Positions 44,199 through 53,967 of a stretch of DNA of 64,000 nt are shown piece by piece. The DNA is from Flavobacterium sp. 123 (GTDB taxonomy: Bacteria; Bacteroidota; Bacteroidia; Flavobacteriales; Flavobacteriaceae): NCBI RefSeq assembly GCF_003634825.1, contig NZ_RBXD01000001.1, positions 890,501 to 954,500 of the forward strand, given 5' to 3'. The notes below the pieces were generated by a model. The model saw nothing but the letters and a program-made list of their open reading frames with translations. It did not search any database and had not been told where the DNA came from. The translations under genes and the position numbers were made by a program. Within the stretch, counting starts at the first letter, position 1. Each line of letters opens with the position of its first letter.

Positions 44199-45553
44199 TA
44201 TTTTTTAAGCATCTTTAATTTATTAGTAATATAATTTCCAATATTATCCCCTTGTTCAACCCCATTTTCAATAGCTGCTCTATAATGGATTCCTCCGTAC
44301 AATCTGCTGATTGCAGCTTCTGCAGCGGCTTGTTTAAATGATTTGAAAGGTCTTTTTGGCAACCCAAAATAAACTTCTGAATCATCAATATAACTAAAAT
44401 TATCTCCAAAAATAGTTGTTAAAATTATTGACGAACAAGAAGATATCACAGAATGTCCGCTAGTGTATTCTGGGAAAGGAGGTGTTTGTAATTGCGGTCT
44501 CCAATTTTCATCAATATTTTGATTAATATATGTTTCAGGGCGCACTACATTAGTTCTATACTTTTCATGCCAACAGCTAATAATACTTTCAAAAACACCT
44601 ATAGATGTTTTGGTAAATGCAAAAACTGTGGTTTCAAAATCTGCATTCGTTTTCTTCAACGCAATTTTAGTGATGTTAATCCAATGTGCGTCTGGCGAAT
44701 TTTTCTTCTTAGCAAACATCATATGACCTTGCGTAACGGTAGCGTATGGATTACAATCCCAAAAAGTAGCAATAGCAGATTCTTCTGGAATTACAGTACT
44801 TTTATTTTTCTCCATTGCTATTAATTTTTCAGAAATCATATTCCCAACATCATATGTTTCCTTTGCTTCTTTATAAAAAGCAGAATTTTTATCCGTTGAA
44901 AAAGGATGTGGAGCTTTCGGTTTAAATTGACCTGCTGAGTCCATAACTAACGTTCTTATTTCCCCCCAATGTGGTTCAACTCCATCCATATAGGCTGGTG
45001 GTGTAGGTTGCCATCTTCCTGGTTGACTAGCATACACAGAATATTTCGGAAAAGTTCGAGTTTGTTTGTAATTATCTTTCCCCATCCACAATTTAATTCT
45101 GTCTACAACTTTTAAAGCATACTCTTTAGAAACTTCAAATTCTTTTTGATTCTCAGAACCCCATTTTTTATACAAGCTATCTCTATATTTCTCTAAAGCT
45201 TCTTCAGAAAATATTAATTGTTTACTCACTTCAATATGTGCAATAAGTGCCGCTAAATTTTTATTAACACCACTTTTTGGATCTAATTTAGGAATAGAAT
45301 CTAATCCATTTAATTGCCCTTGCAAACTTTGATATTTAGCATTGTTTTGAGCCATAATTTCATAAGCTGCAACATTAGGATAGACATAAATTCTACTAGC
45401 AACTGGTGGCGAAAATATATCATGAACCATAATTCCAGTTACAGTATCAACTGCAGCGCAGTAATCATTTGTTGTAACTTTAATTGGATCATCTTTTTTA
45501 CAAGAAATAAAAAAGAGCATTATAAGTCCTAAAAGATAAATTTTAGATTTCAT
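44198..45553 (-). CDS. Vanadium-dependent haloperoxidase / PAP2-family lipoprotein
   Basis: The 451-residue lipoprotein (lipobox cysteine at residue 18) carries the full vanadate/phosphate pocket of the acid phosphatase-haloperoxidase superfamily: KX6RP (Lys331-Pro339, KYRTNVVRP), TSGH (Ser365-His367) and SRX5H (Ser416, Arg417, His423). The usual HxxxD aspartate is not present after His423, as in haloperoxidases. It could oxidise halides with peroxide or act as a phosphatase; the sequence does not decide. It is third in an operon after two VCBS/ASPIC lipoproteins and is coupled to the SRPBCC-GyrI gene. Confidence 0.85.
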   Translation of the reverse strand: MKSKIYLLGLIMLFFISCKKDDPIKVTTNDYCAAVDTVTGIMVHDIFSPPVASRIYVYPNVAAYEIMAQNNAKYQSLQGQLNGLDSIPKLDPKSGVNKNLAALIAHIEVSKQLIFSEEALEKYRDSLYKKWGSENQKEFEVSKEYALKVVDRIKLWMGKDNYKQTRTFPKYSVYASQPGRWQPTPPAYMDGVEPHWGEIRTLVMDSAGQFKPKAPHPFSTDKNSAFYKEAKETYDVGNMISEKLIAMEKNKSTVIPEESAIATFWDCNPYATVTQGHMMFAKKKNSPDAHWINITKIALKKTNADFETTVFAFTKTSIGVFESIISCWHEKYRTNVVRPETYINQNIDENWRPQLQTPPFPEYTSGHSVISSCSSIILTTIFGDNFSYIDDSEVYFGLPKRPFKSFKQAAAEAAISRLYGGIHYRAAIENGVEQGDNIGNYITNKLKMLKK

Positions 45554-45594
45554 TTTTGGTAGGTTTTATAGTTTTGTTTGTAGTATTCTTCAAA

Positions 45595-48500
45595 TTAGTT
45601 CTTAGCTGTAGGCATTTCGTATAATTCCACTTTTTTATTATTAATGGTAATCAAAAGATATTTTTTACCATTAAAATTGACAATATCCATATGTCTAACT
45701 GCTTTCTGAGTTAAATCTATTCCAATCTGATTACCCAAAAATATTGTTTTTTCATTTTTGATTAAAGCACCCGAAAAACCATCAAATCGACTATGATATG
45801 GAGATACTCCAAAATAATTTCCAGCTACAAAAACTTCTTCTTTTGCATCTGAATCAAAATTAGATTTTACAAAACAAGTAATTGGAGCAACTTGCATTTT
45901 ATTTGAAAATGGCACGAAAGTAAATTTTCCATTATCATTTTTCAAATACCCTGATTTCAAATTATCAACTTCAAAAAGTTTACCTTTTTCAAGCATTTTT
46001 GGATCAAAAACTTCTTCAAGTGTTTTACCTGCAAATGACTTATAGCTATTAAATTTTTTCTTTAACATCCCACTAAATTGTTCTGCTAATTCATCCAGTC
46101 CCATTGTGGTATAATATTGACCTTTCTTTTCGATTGCAACAATAGTTTCAAAAGATCCATTGGTATCAAAGTCATCATAATACATTTTCATAGGGAAATC
46201 TTGTGAGGCTTTGAATTTTGAATTCATTCCCCAGTTCCCAACTAAATAATCTTCATCACCATCATGATCAATATCAAACGGCATTACAGATTGCCACAAC
46301 CCATTGCTCTTTTCTGGAAAAACAGTTTCGGTTACATTAGAGAATTTTCCGTTTTTATTAGCAAAAAAAGTTGGTTTCATCCATTCTCCAACAACAATAA
46401 TATCGATTTTTCCATCTTTATTAAAATCATTAAATACGGCATCAGTTACCATTCCTATTTTTGAAAATGTCTGACTTTCAACGATAGTAAATACCCCTTT
46501 ATTATTATTTAACAAATAACAATCTGGCATACTTCCGAATCTATTATTTAAAGAATTATTCCCTACAAAAAGATCTAAATCACCATCTTTATCATAGTCA
46601 AAGGCTTTTACAACGGATGCATTTTGGGTTAGTTTAGGCGATGCGCTCTTTAAAAATTGATTGTTGCTATTTAAGTACAACCTATCTTGTAAATTAGATG
46701 CATTTTCGCCACCACCTGAAGCTACATACAAGTCATTTATTCTATCATTATTAAAATCTCCAATTACCGCTGAAGCATCTTCAAAAACAGAATCTTTCTC
46801 TATTTCAGAAACTAGTTTTTTAGTAAATCCAGTTTTATTTTGGATATAAACAGCCGCTTTTTTACCTCTAGATCCACCAAAGAAAATATCTTCTTTCCCA
46901 TCACCGTTTAAATCTCCAATTGCTGTTGCAGCACTTCTATCAGAACGCTGGTATGGGATTAATTTTTGTGCTAAAAAATCAATATAATCATTTTCTTGAT
47001 TCATGAAATCAATTCCTAATCCTGTTTCTACCTTTTTAAAAATTGGTAAAACTGCAGGATGTAATTTTCTATAATCAAACGCTTTTCTAGTATTACTTGC
47101 ATTTATAGTAAGCGTTTGATTTGTTTTAATATTCTTTAGTGTTTGAGATGTTTTATCAGGCCAAATTACCACTATCGAATCCACAGAAGTTGTTTTTCCA
47201 TATCCAAAATGAATCATTGGTTCAGATGAAGATTGAAAACCTCTTGTAGTTTGAAGTTCTTTAAATTGTTTTTTCCCTTTAGAATATGAAATTACTTTGG
47301 ATCCAATTCCAAATGTATTTTTTCCTACAAATTGCAACTTCAATTTAAGGTAGTTCGATTTTTTATCCGTTTTGTTAATATAAACAGATGCAATATTATT
47401 CAAATTATTAGTAACTACATCTAAATCTCCGTCATTATCTAAATCAGCATAACCGCTACCATTAGAAATAATCGAGTCATTTTCAATCCAATCATTAGAA
47501 CGATTTTTAAATTCTAAATCTTTTGAACCTTGAAAAACATAATTACTTACATTGCCTTTTGGCATTCTTTTCAACGCTTCTTTATCTAAAAGTTTTGTTG
47601 AATTAATTTTACTCTTGATTTGATCATTTGAATAATATTTTACATAATCTAAATCATTTGGACGTTTCGGAATTCCGTTACAAACAAAAATATCTTGTTC
47701 ACCATCTTGATCATAATCTGCAAACAAAGTACTCCAGCTCCAGTCAGTTGCAGCTACACCACTTAACAATGCAGTTTCTGTAAAATGATTCCCATCTTGA
47801 TTTAATTGTAACATGTTTCTGGTATACTGATAATGGTATCCCAGTTTTTCTGTTCTCATTTTAAGCATTTGAGTATTGTCATCTCCTAATGATGATTTCA
47901 ATACTTTTTCGTCCTCTGGAAGCATATCCAAAGTCATTATATCTGGAAAACCATCATGATTAACATCCGCTACATCAACACCCATTGAGAATCGGCTAGT
48001 ATGACCAAAGTGGCTTTTTAAACTTTCTGAAAAAGTCCCATCACCATTATTAAGATAGTAATAATCATCTTCATGAAAATCATTACAAACATAAATATCT
48101 GGGTATCCATCTAGATTAAAATCTGAAACAGCTAAACCTAATCCATATCCATTTGCACCTCCAAAAATTCCTGCTTTTTCGCTTACATCAACAAATTTTC
48201 CATTATCATTTCGGAATAATTTATCTCCACATTCATAGCTTCTTTTATTTCTAATATTGGCATTCCCGAAAGATAATTCTGAATGAACAGCATGATTTAA
48301 CAAATACATGTCTAAATCACCATCTAAATCATAATCTAAAAATGCAGCTGAAGAACTGTAATTATCAAGATCTAATCCATATTCAGCAGCGCTTTCGGTA
48401 AACGTATTATCTTTATTATTAATAAACAATTCATTTTTTCCTTCAAAACCATTAATTCCAACTACTGCACAAACATAAATATCTAAAAATCCGTCTCCGT

Positions 48501-48855
48501 TAACATCCGCCATTATTGTACCTGAGTTCCAATCACTTTGCCCTTCAACTCCTGCTTTTGCAGTAATATCCTCAAATTTATTAGCCCCTTTATTCAGGTA
48601 TAATTTATTTTTACCTTGATTTGAGGTGAAATAAATATCAACCAATCCGTCATTATTAATATCACCAAGCGCTACTCCACCCCCATTGTAATAATATAGA
48701 TAATCTAAAATGGATATGTTTTTTGATTCTAATAATTGATTGTTAAAAGTAATATTACTCTCATCAGAAGATAATTTCTCGAATAATTGTCCTTCTTTTT
48801 TGGAACATCCTATAAGTAGCAATGAAGCTAGTCCTATTCTAAAAAATTTATTCAT
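45595..48855 (-). CDS. VCBS/FG-GAP repeat and ASPIC/UnbV-domain lipoprotein (second copy)
   Basis: The start at 48855 gives MNKFFRIGLASLLLIGCSKK, a lipoprotein signal (Cys17). The ~1086-residue protein has many FG-GAP/VCBS blade motifs with calcium-type loops (DINNDGLVDIYF, DLDNDGDLDVV, DFNKDGKIDIIVVG). In the middle is an ASPIC/UnbV domain (NTFGIGSKVISY, TTRGFQSSSEPMIHFGYG, VVIWPDKTSQTL). This is the CRTAC1-type layout, probably two beta-propellers exposed on the cell surface. It overlaps its upstream paralogue by 8 bp. Such proteins occur near SusC/SusD genes in Bacteroidota; the ligand is unknown. Confidence 0.87.
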   Translation of the reverse strand: MNKFFRIGLASLLLIGCSKKEGQLFEKLSSDESNITFNNQLLESKNISILDYLYYYNGGGVALGDINNDGLVDIYFTSNQGKNKLYLNKGANKFEDITAKAGVEGQSDWNSGTIMADVNGDGFLDIYVCAVVGINGFEGKNELFINNKDNTFTESAAEYGLDLDNYSSSAAFLDYDLDGDLDMYLLNHAVHSELSFGNANIRNKRSYECGDKLFRNDNGKFVDVSEKAGIFGGANGYGLGLAVSDFNLDGYPDIYVCNDFHEDDYYYLNNGDGTFSESLKSHFGHTSRFSMGVDVADVNHDGFPDIMTLDMLPEDEKVLKSSLGDDNTQMLKMRTEKLGYHYQYTRNMLQLNQDGNHFTETALLSGVAATDWSWSTLFADYDQDGEQDIFVCNGIPKRPNDLDYVKYYSNDQIKSKINSTKLLDKEALKRMPKGNVSNYVFQGSKDLEFKNRSNDWIENDSIISNGSGYADLDNDGDLDVVTNNLNNIASVYINKTDKKSNYLKLKLQFVGKNTFGIGSKVISYSKGKKQFKELQTTRGFQSSSEPMIHFGYGKTTSVDSIVVIWPDKTSQTLKNIKTNQTLTINASNTRKAFDYRKLHPAVLPIFKKVETGLGIDFMNQENDYIDFLAQKLIPYQRSDRSAATAIGDLNGDGKEDIFFGGSRGKKAAVYIQNKTGFTKKLVSEIEKDSVFEDASAVIGDFNNDRINDLYVASGGGENASNLQDRLYLNSNNQFLKSASPKLTQNASVVKAFDYDKDGDLDLFVGNNSLNNRFGSMPDCYLLNNNKGVFTIVESQTFSKIGMVTDAVFNDFNKDGKIDIIVVGEWMKPTFFANKNGKFSNVTETVFPEKSNGLWQSVMPFDIDHDGDEDYLVGNWGMNSKFKASQDFPMKMYYDDFDTNGSFETIVAIEKKGQYYTTMGLDELAEQFSGMLKKKFNSYKSFAGKTLEEVFDPKMLEKGKLFEVDNLKSGYLKNDNGKFTFVPFSNKMQVAPITCFVKSNFDSDAKEEVFVAGNYFGVSPYHSRFDGFSGALIKNEKTIFLGNQIGIDLTQKAVRHMDIVNFNGKKYLLITINNKKVELYEMPTAKN

Positions 48856-51800
48856 TGCGTTTAAATATTTTTGGAGCATTATTATTTATAGCTGCTATAA
48901 TTGATACTCCTTTATTTTTTTCTTTAATTGTTTTAAGTTGTTTAACTTCTCCTCTAATGAAGAAACCAGATTTAGCATAAGGAAGCCATGAAAAATTACC
49001 TTTGCTATTTCCTAAAAGTACACTTGCATAATTTGAATCTAATCTTGAAAATTGAGGTTTGAATTCATATTGGTTTCCACCTAGAATTAAATCCAAAATT
49101 CCATCATTATTCACATCCATTGTTAAAATAGTATTGACACAAGAAAATTGAACTTCTTTAGGAAGTACTTTAATTTCGAATTGACCATTTCCTTTATTAA
49201 TAGCAACTACGCTTTCTTGAATATTGGCTGTTTTTTGAATAGAATTATCAACAACCTCTTGTGCAAATAATTCTTGAAAGGTCTTTTTAGAATAATCCGC
49301 ATAACTCAAATTTTTCTTTTTAATTGATGGGATTTGTTTTGCCAATTCTTGCTTCAGGTTTATCGGTAAATCTCTACCTTCAATATCTCGAGTAGTTATT
49401 TGTTCAATTGTTCCATTGTTATCAAAGTCATTAGTAAACAATTTCATCGGATTAGATTTAGTTGCTTTGTAAGATGTATTTGTTCCTTTATTGCCTAAAA
49501 CCAAATCTTTTTTACCGTCATTATTCAAATCAACACAACTAACCGCATTCCAAAACCCATGAAAATCTGTAAGATTAGATTTAAATTCTGTCAATCTACG
49601 TCCTGTATTTTTGAAAATCATAGGAGCAGTCCAATCTCCTACAAGAATTAAATCTTTTTTGGAATCATTATCAATATCTTCCCAAACTGCATCAGTTATC
49701 ATCCCTACAGCATTTACTTTAAAGGCTTTTTTATCAATTACATTAGTGAAATTACCTTTCCCATCATTCTCTAATAATAAATGTTTAGGGTCTATACCAT
49801 AAACTCCTGGAACGCTTCGGCTACCCACAAACACATCAATATCACCATCGTTATCAAAATCATTAGGTGCAATTACAGAAACATTATTATTTGTTGTAGG
49901 TATACTAACTTTACTTTTTACAAATATTCCTTTTCCATTATTCAAATACAAACGATTTTTATAATTTGCTTGATCTGTTTTTTCATTTCCACCAGATCCA
50001 ACTAATAAATCTTGATCGCCATCATTATCGGCATCAAAAAAACTAGCAGCAGTATCTTCAAAATTAGCATCCACATCTAAGTCTTTTTGAGCTGTAACAG
50101 CATAATTTCCGTTTCCTTTATTAATATATACTTTAGCAGATTGTCCTTTTGCTCCGCCAATGAAAAAATCCTCATTACCATCTCCATTGATATCTGCAAT
50201 AGCAAGGGCTGGACCTTCTTGAGAAAGCATTTTTGAAATTAATCCTTCATAATCAAAGTCAATATAATCATTTTCTTTATGCGCTAAAAAAGAAGCTTTC
50301 TTTTCAGAAAAAATTGATTTTGAAACTGTTTTTTTAGGAACATAATTTAACTTAGCATCAGCTATATTCAAGTTGATTGTTTTATCTTTTACAACTTTAT
50401 TAATGGTTTGAAATTTACCATTTGGCCAAATCACTTGTAAAGAATCTATTTTCTTTGTCCCAATTCCAAAAGTCATCACATAATCAATGGATGATTGGAA
50501 ACCTCTTGACGGAATCAATTCTTGCTTAATGATTTCACTACCAGAAAATAATTCAACTATACTTCCTAAGGCAAATTTATTTTGGTTATCTCCTTTAAGT
50601 TTCACTTTTACAAAGTGGTTGTTTTTATTTTTCTCAGAATTATTTTTATAAACAAACGCTTCCATATTAACGTTGTTCACAATTAAATCTAAATCTCCAT
50701 CATTATCTAAATCACCATAAGCAGCTCCATTAGAAAAACTTGGAGTGTCTAATCCCCATTTTTGAGCTTCATTACTAAAGGTAGCGTCTTTATTATTTTT
50801 AAATGCATAATTAGAAATAGGAGTACTTGGCATTTTATTAATGATAGTCTCTATTTCTTCTTTCTTACCAGTAATCACCATTTTTTGCATGATATCATTA
50901 GCAAAAAAGTCCATGAAATCTTGATTTGTTAAGTCATGATAAATTCCATTACAAACATATATATCCTTATAACCATCATTATCCATGTCAAATAATAATG
51001 CTCCCCAACTCCAATCAGTTTTAGCTACGCCAGCATAATTAGCAATCTCTAGAAATTGATCGCTTCCATTATTTAGCTGCAACGTATTTTGCATGTATTG
51101 ATTGTAAAAATCAAGATTTAATTTTCTAGTAAATAAATCATAATTATCAAATGTAGTAGTAGTTTTTAAACGTTCATCAGGCTCAGGCAACATATCTGTT
51201 ACAAAAATATCTGCTTTACCATCATTATTAATATCCGCCATATCTGCTCCCATTGAAGACTGACTAATATGAGATGTCCAATTTTGAATTTGCTCTGTAA
51301 ACGTTCCGTTTTTATTATTTATATACAAATAATCTCTTTCGTAAAAGTCATTAGAAATATAAATATCCGGATAAAGATCCCCATTAACATCTCCTACAGT
51401 AACTCCAAGTCCAAAACCAATAAGACTCCCATAAATACCTGAAGCTTCGCTTACATCCGTAAACTTTCCATTATCATTACGCAATAATTTATCACCTCCA
51501 CCTTTAAGAATGTCTGCTACATCCCAATCTTTATCTCTTAACTCTCTTTTGTTAGAATAATTAAGACTACTTACTGGAATAAAGCTATTATTTAAAATAT
51601 ACACATCTAAATCACCATCTTTATCATAGTCAAAAAATGCTGCGTGTGTAGTAATTCCAGTATCTGCTAAATTATATTCTTGGGCTTTTTCAGTAAATGT
51701 ATTGTTCCCATTATTAATAAAAAGCTCATTATTTTGTTGTCCTCCTTTACTATTTCCTGCATTACAAACATAAATATCGAGTAAACCATCTGCATTTATA

Positions 51801-52165
51801 TCTACCATAACAACTCCAGTAGACCAAATTTTAGTTCCTCCAACTCCGGCTTTTTTAGTAATATCTTCAAATTTAAAATTTCCTTTATTAAGATATAATT
51901 TATTAGTACCAAGATTAGATGTGAAATAGATATCCGATAATCCATCATTATTAATATCCCCAATAGCAACACCACCTCCATTATAAAAATTTCGGTATTT
52001 AAAGATATTCATGTTTTCTCCGTTTTTGACTTCATTTTGGAAATTAATTCCAGTTTCGGATGCATCTAGTTTGGAGAATAAAGAGTCTTTATTTTCTAAA
52101 TTTTCATTAGAACAATTAGTAAAAAAAAGTAGAAAAAAGAAAAATAAAATAATACGATTAAACAT
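48848..52165 (-). CDS. VCBS/FG-GAP repeat and ASPIC/UnbV-domain lipoprotein (first copy)
   Basis: The 1105-residue lipoprotein (lipobox cysteine at residue 18, FTNCSN) has the same architecture as the next gene: N-terminal VCBS blades (DINNDGLSDIYFTSNLGTN), a central ASPIC/UnbV domain (FALGSIVELFSGSEI, SRGFQSSIDYVMTFGIG), and a second set of blades (DINGDGNEDFFIGG). The two paralogues keep the blade order throughout and so arose by tandem duplication, but are clearly diverged. It is the first gene of the four-gene VCBS-haloperoxidase operon, between that operon and susD. Confidence 0.87.
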   Translation of the reverse strand: MFNRIILFFFFLLFFTNCSNENLENKDSLFSKLDASETGINFQNEVKNGENMNIFKYRNFYNGGGVAIGDINNDGLSDIYFTSNLGTNKLYLNKGNFKFEDITKKAGVGGTKIWSTGVVMVDINADGLLDIYVCNAGNSKGGQQNNELFINNGNNTFTEKAQEYNLADTGITTHAAFFDYDKDGDLDVYILNNSFIPVSSLNYSNKRELRDKDWDVADILKGGGDKLLRNDNGKFTDVSEASGIYGSLIGFGLGVTVGDVNGDLYPDIYISNDFYERDYLYINNKNGTFTEQIQNWTSHISQSSMGADMADINNDGKADIFVTDMLPEPDERLKTTTTFDNYDLFTRKLNLDFYNQYMQNTLQLNNGSDQFLEIANYAGVAKTDWSWGALLFDMDNDGYKDIYVCNGIYHDLTNQDFMDFFANDIMQKMVITGKKEEIETIINKMPSTPISNYAFKNNKDATFSNEAQKWGLDTPSFSNGAAYGDLDNDGDLDLIVNNVNMEAFVYKNNSEKNKNNHFVKVKLKGDNQNKFALGSIVELFSGSEIIKQELIPSRGFQSSIDYVMTFGIGTKKIDSLQVIWPNGKFQTINKVVKDKTINLNIADAKLNYVPKKTVSKSIFSEKKASFLAHKENDYIDFDYEGLISKMLSQEGPALAIADINGDGNEDFFIGGAKGQSAKVYINKGNGNYAVTAQKDLDVDANFEDTAASFFDADNDGDQDLLVGSGGNEKTDQANYKNRLYLNNGKGIFVKSKVSIPTTNNNVSVIAPNDFDNDGDIDVFVGSRSVPGVYGIDPKHLLLENDGKGNFTNVIDKKAFKVNAVGMITDAVWEDIDNDSKKDLILVGDWTAPMIFKNTGRRLTEFKSNLTDFHGFWNAVSCVDLNNDGKKDLVLGNKGTNTSYKATKSNPMKLFTNDFDNNGTIEQITTRDIEGRDLPINLKQELAKQIPSIKKKNLSYADYSKKTFQELFAQEVVDNSIQKTANIQESVVAINKGNGQFEIKVLPKEVQFSCVNTILTMDVNNDGILDLILGGNQYEFKPQFSRLDSNYASVLLGNSKGNFSWLPYAKSGFFIRGEVKQLKTIKEKNKGVSIIAAINNNAPKIFKRNE

Positions 52166-52380
52166 ATTTAAATACTATTTGATTAGGTAATTAGAGCATG
52201 CCAATTTATGTAATATTGATTATATAAAAAAATAAAACAACTAATAAAGCAGAGTGGAAAACGTTAAAAAATAGAGATTTTATCTATTATTTGTGAGAAT
52301 AAAAAAGAGTTCAATTTATTGAAATAAAATATTTTTTACTCTTATATAAAAAAAGAAGAATGGGACTTATATAAAAAGAT

Positions 52381-52405
52381 AAAGAGGGTAATAAATACCC
52401 TCTTT
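52381..52405 (-). terminator. Terminator of the susCD transcript
   Basis: AAAGAGGGTA (52381-52390) pairs perfectly with TACCCTCTTT (52396-52405), with T residues following on the minus strand. It lies 36 bp after the susD stop, before the VCBS operon. The remaining intergenic sequence (52166-52380) is AT-rich with no clear promoter match. Confidence 0.75.
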
Positions 52406-52440
52406 AAACTAACTCAAAACATAATTAACTTAACAATATC

Positions 52441-53955
52441 TTAGTATCCAGGATTTTGTGTAAGATTTGGATTGAATAATGCATCAGATGGAATTGGGAA
52501 CAAAACATATCTAGAATCAGATACATAAGGTTTCAATTCTCTAGCAGCTAAGAATGTTCCAAAACGAACCATGTCATTTCTTCTCCATCCTTCTAACCAT
52601 AATTCTTTCCCTCTTTCAAGGTATACTCCATCAAGAGTAGCTGGCGAAGCAGCTTGTCCAGATCTTGCAGCAATATCAGTCATGATAGTACCTATTGAAC
52701 CTGAACCACCTCTTAAGATAGCTTCTGCTTTCATTAATAATGCATCAGAATATCTCATGAATACAAAATCATTATTCGGAGTACCTAAGTTAGCAGCATC
52801 TGGAATATATTTTTCCATTCTAATACCTGCAGTTTCTAATGTAGCTCCACTAGTAATCAAAGTGATTGCAGGAGTATAAACTAATGGATTTCCATTTCTG
52901 TCTTTTAATGCAATTAAACCACCTGGTTTGTACATTTGACCTACTTGCATACCTACTGGGTTACCAAAATTAGTGATGATATCTGAATCAGCATTTTTGA
53001 TACGTCTATCATTTGGATTAAATTTATTATAGTATTCAGATACTATAGCAAAACCATTCCATCCATCAGGAGTTTGATTGTAGTGCATACCCATTCTCCA
53101 GTGGTATTGAATTCCTCCACCTGCACCACCTTGTACATTCTTAGAAGAGAATAAAATCTCTGGTGATGTATTATTAGTAGGCTTAAAGTTATCCCAATAA
53201 TCTGAAGATAAAGAACTACTGATTGCATCAACATTAGTAACAACTTTAGTCATGTCTGCAGCAGCAAATGTATAAGGACCTGCAGCATCAGCAGCTTCAA
53301 ATACACCTTTGTTTAAGTATAATTTAGCTAACAAAAAGTGAGCAGCATCAGCATTAGCAATACTTGCATCACCAGCTGTTCTAGCAGGCAATGAAGAAAC
53401 TATAGCCTCTAATTCACTAATTACAAATTCAGTAGCTTCAGTTCTAGACCATACTTTAGGATCGTCAGTCAATTTAGATCCTGCCTCTCTGTAAGGAACT
53501 TGTCCAAACAAATCGATTACATTATAGTAATAGAAAGCTCTTAAAAAACGTGCTTGAGTAACCTCAGAACCACTACCGTTTTCAATAACTAAGTTACAGT
53601 TGTACACTTGAGACAATAGAGTATTCCAAGCATTTTTAACCTCGTTGTGATCAGGAGCCCAAGTATGTACGTGGATTTGTCTCCATGTAGCATTATCATC
53701 CCAGTCTCCTCCACGTGTTGGCCCAACTAAAGCATCTCCTGACATTTCGTCTAAAGCAAACATTTGCCCTTGAGTTTCAAAGCCTCTTAATCCTTCATAA
53801 GCACTTGTCAACAGTGAAGCTGTATTTATTGTTCCTCCACCTGTATTAGATATAACAACACCATCTAATACTTCTTCATCTAAATTAGTACAACTTACTC
53901 CTAAAACCATTGTACCTACAAAAAAGATGCTTTTTATAATATTATTTCTTTTCAT
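52441..53955 (-). CDS. SusD/RagB-family outer-membrane nutrient-binding lipoprotein
   Basis: The 504-residue lipoprotein (lipobox cysteine at residue 22, GVSCTNLDEE) has the SusD fold: TPR-like helices (TQARFLRAFYYYNVIDLFGQVPY), the loop region with ADAAHFLLAKLYLNKGV, and the C-terminal ERGKELWLEGWRRNDMVRFG motif ending near LTQNPGY. It caps the SusC barrel and binds the glycan at the cell surface. It follows susC by 12 bp. The exact glycan cannot be read; neighbours suggest sucrose-type or fructose/glucose-containing oligosaccharides. Confidence 0.93.
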   Translation of the reverse strand: MKRNNIIKSIFFVGTMVLGVSCTNLDEEVLDGVVISNTGGGTINTASLLTSAYEGLRGFETQGQMFALDEMSGDALVGPTRGGDWDDNATWRQIHVHTWAPDHNEVKNAWNTLLSQVYNCNLVIENGSGSEVTQARFLRAFYYYNVIDLFGQVPYREAGSKLTDDPKVWSRTEATEFVISELEAIVSSLPARTAGDASIANADAAHFLLAKLYLNKGVFEAADAAGPYTFAAADMTKVVTNVDAISSSLSSDYWDNFKPTNNTSPEILFSSKNVQGGAGGGIQYHWRMGMHYNQTPDGWNGFAIVSEYYNKFNPNDRRIKNADSDIITNFGNPVGMQVGQMYKPGGLIALKDRNGNPLVYTPAITLITSGATLETAGIRMEKYIPDAANLGTPNNDFVFMRYSDALLMKAEAILRGGSGSIGTIMTDIAARSGQAASPATLDGVYLERGKELWLEGWRRNDMVRFGTFLAARELKPYVSDSRYVLFPIPSDALFNPNLTQNPGY

Positions 53956-53967
53956 TGTTCTTTTTAA

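Noticed and set aside
52256..52269. Possible further LacI-type site upstream of the VCBS operon (GGAAAACGTTAAAA)
   Set aside because: It keeps only 9 of 14 consensus positions, is single rather than paired, and such AT-rich matches are expected by chance here.
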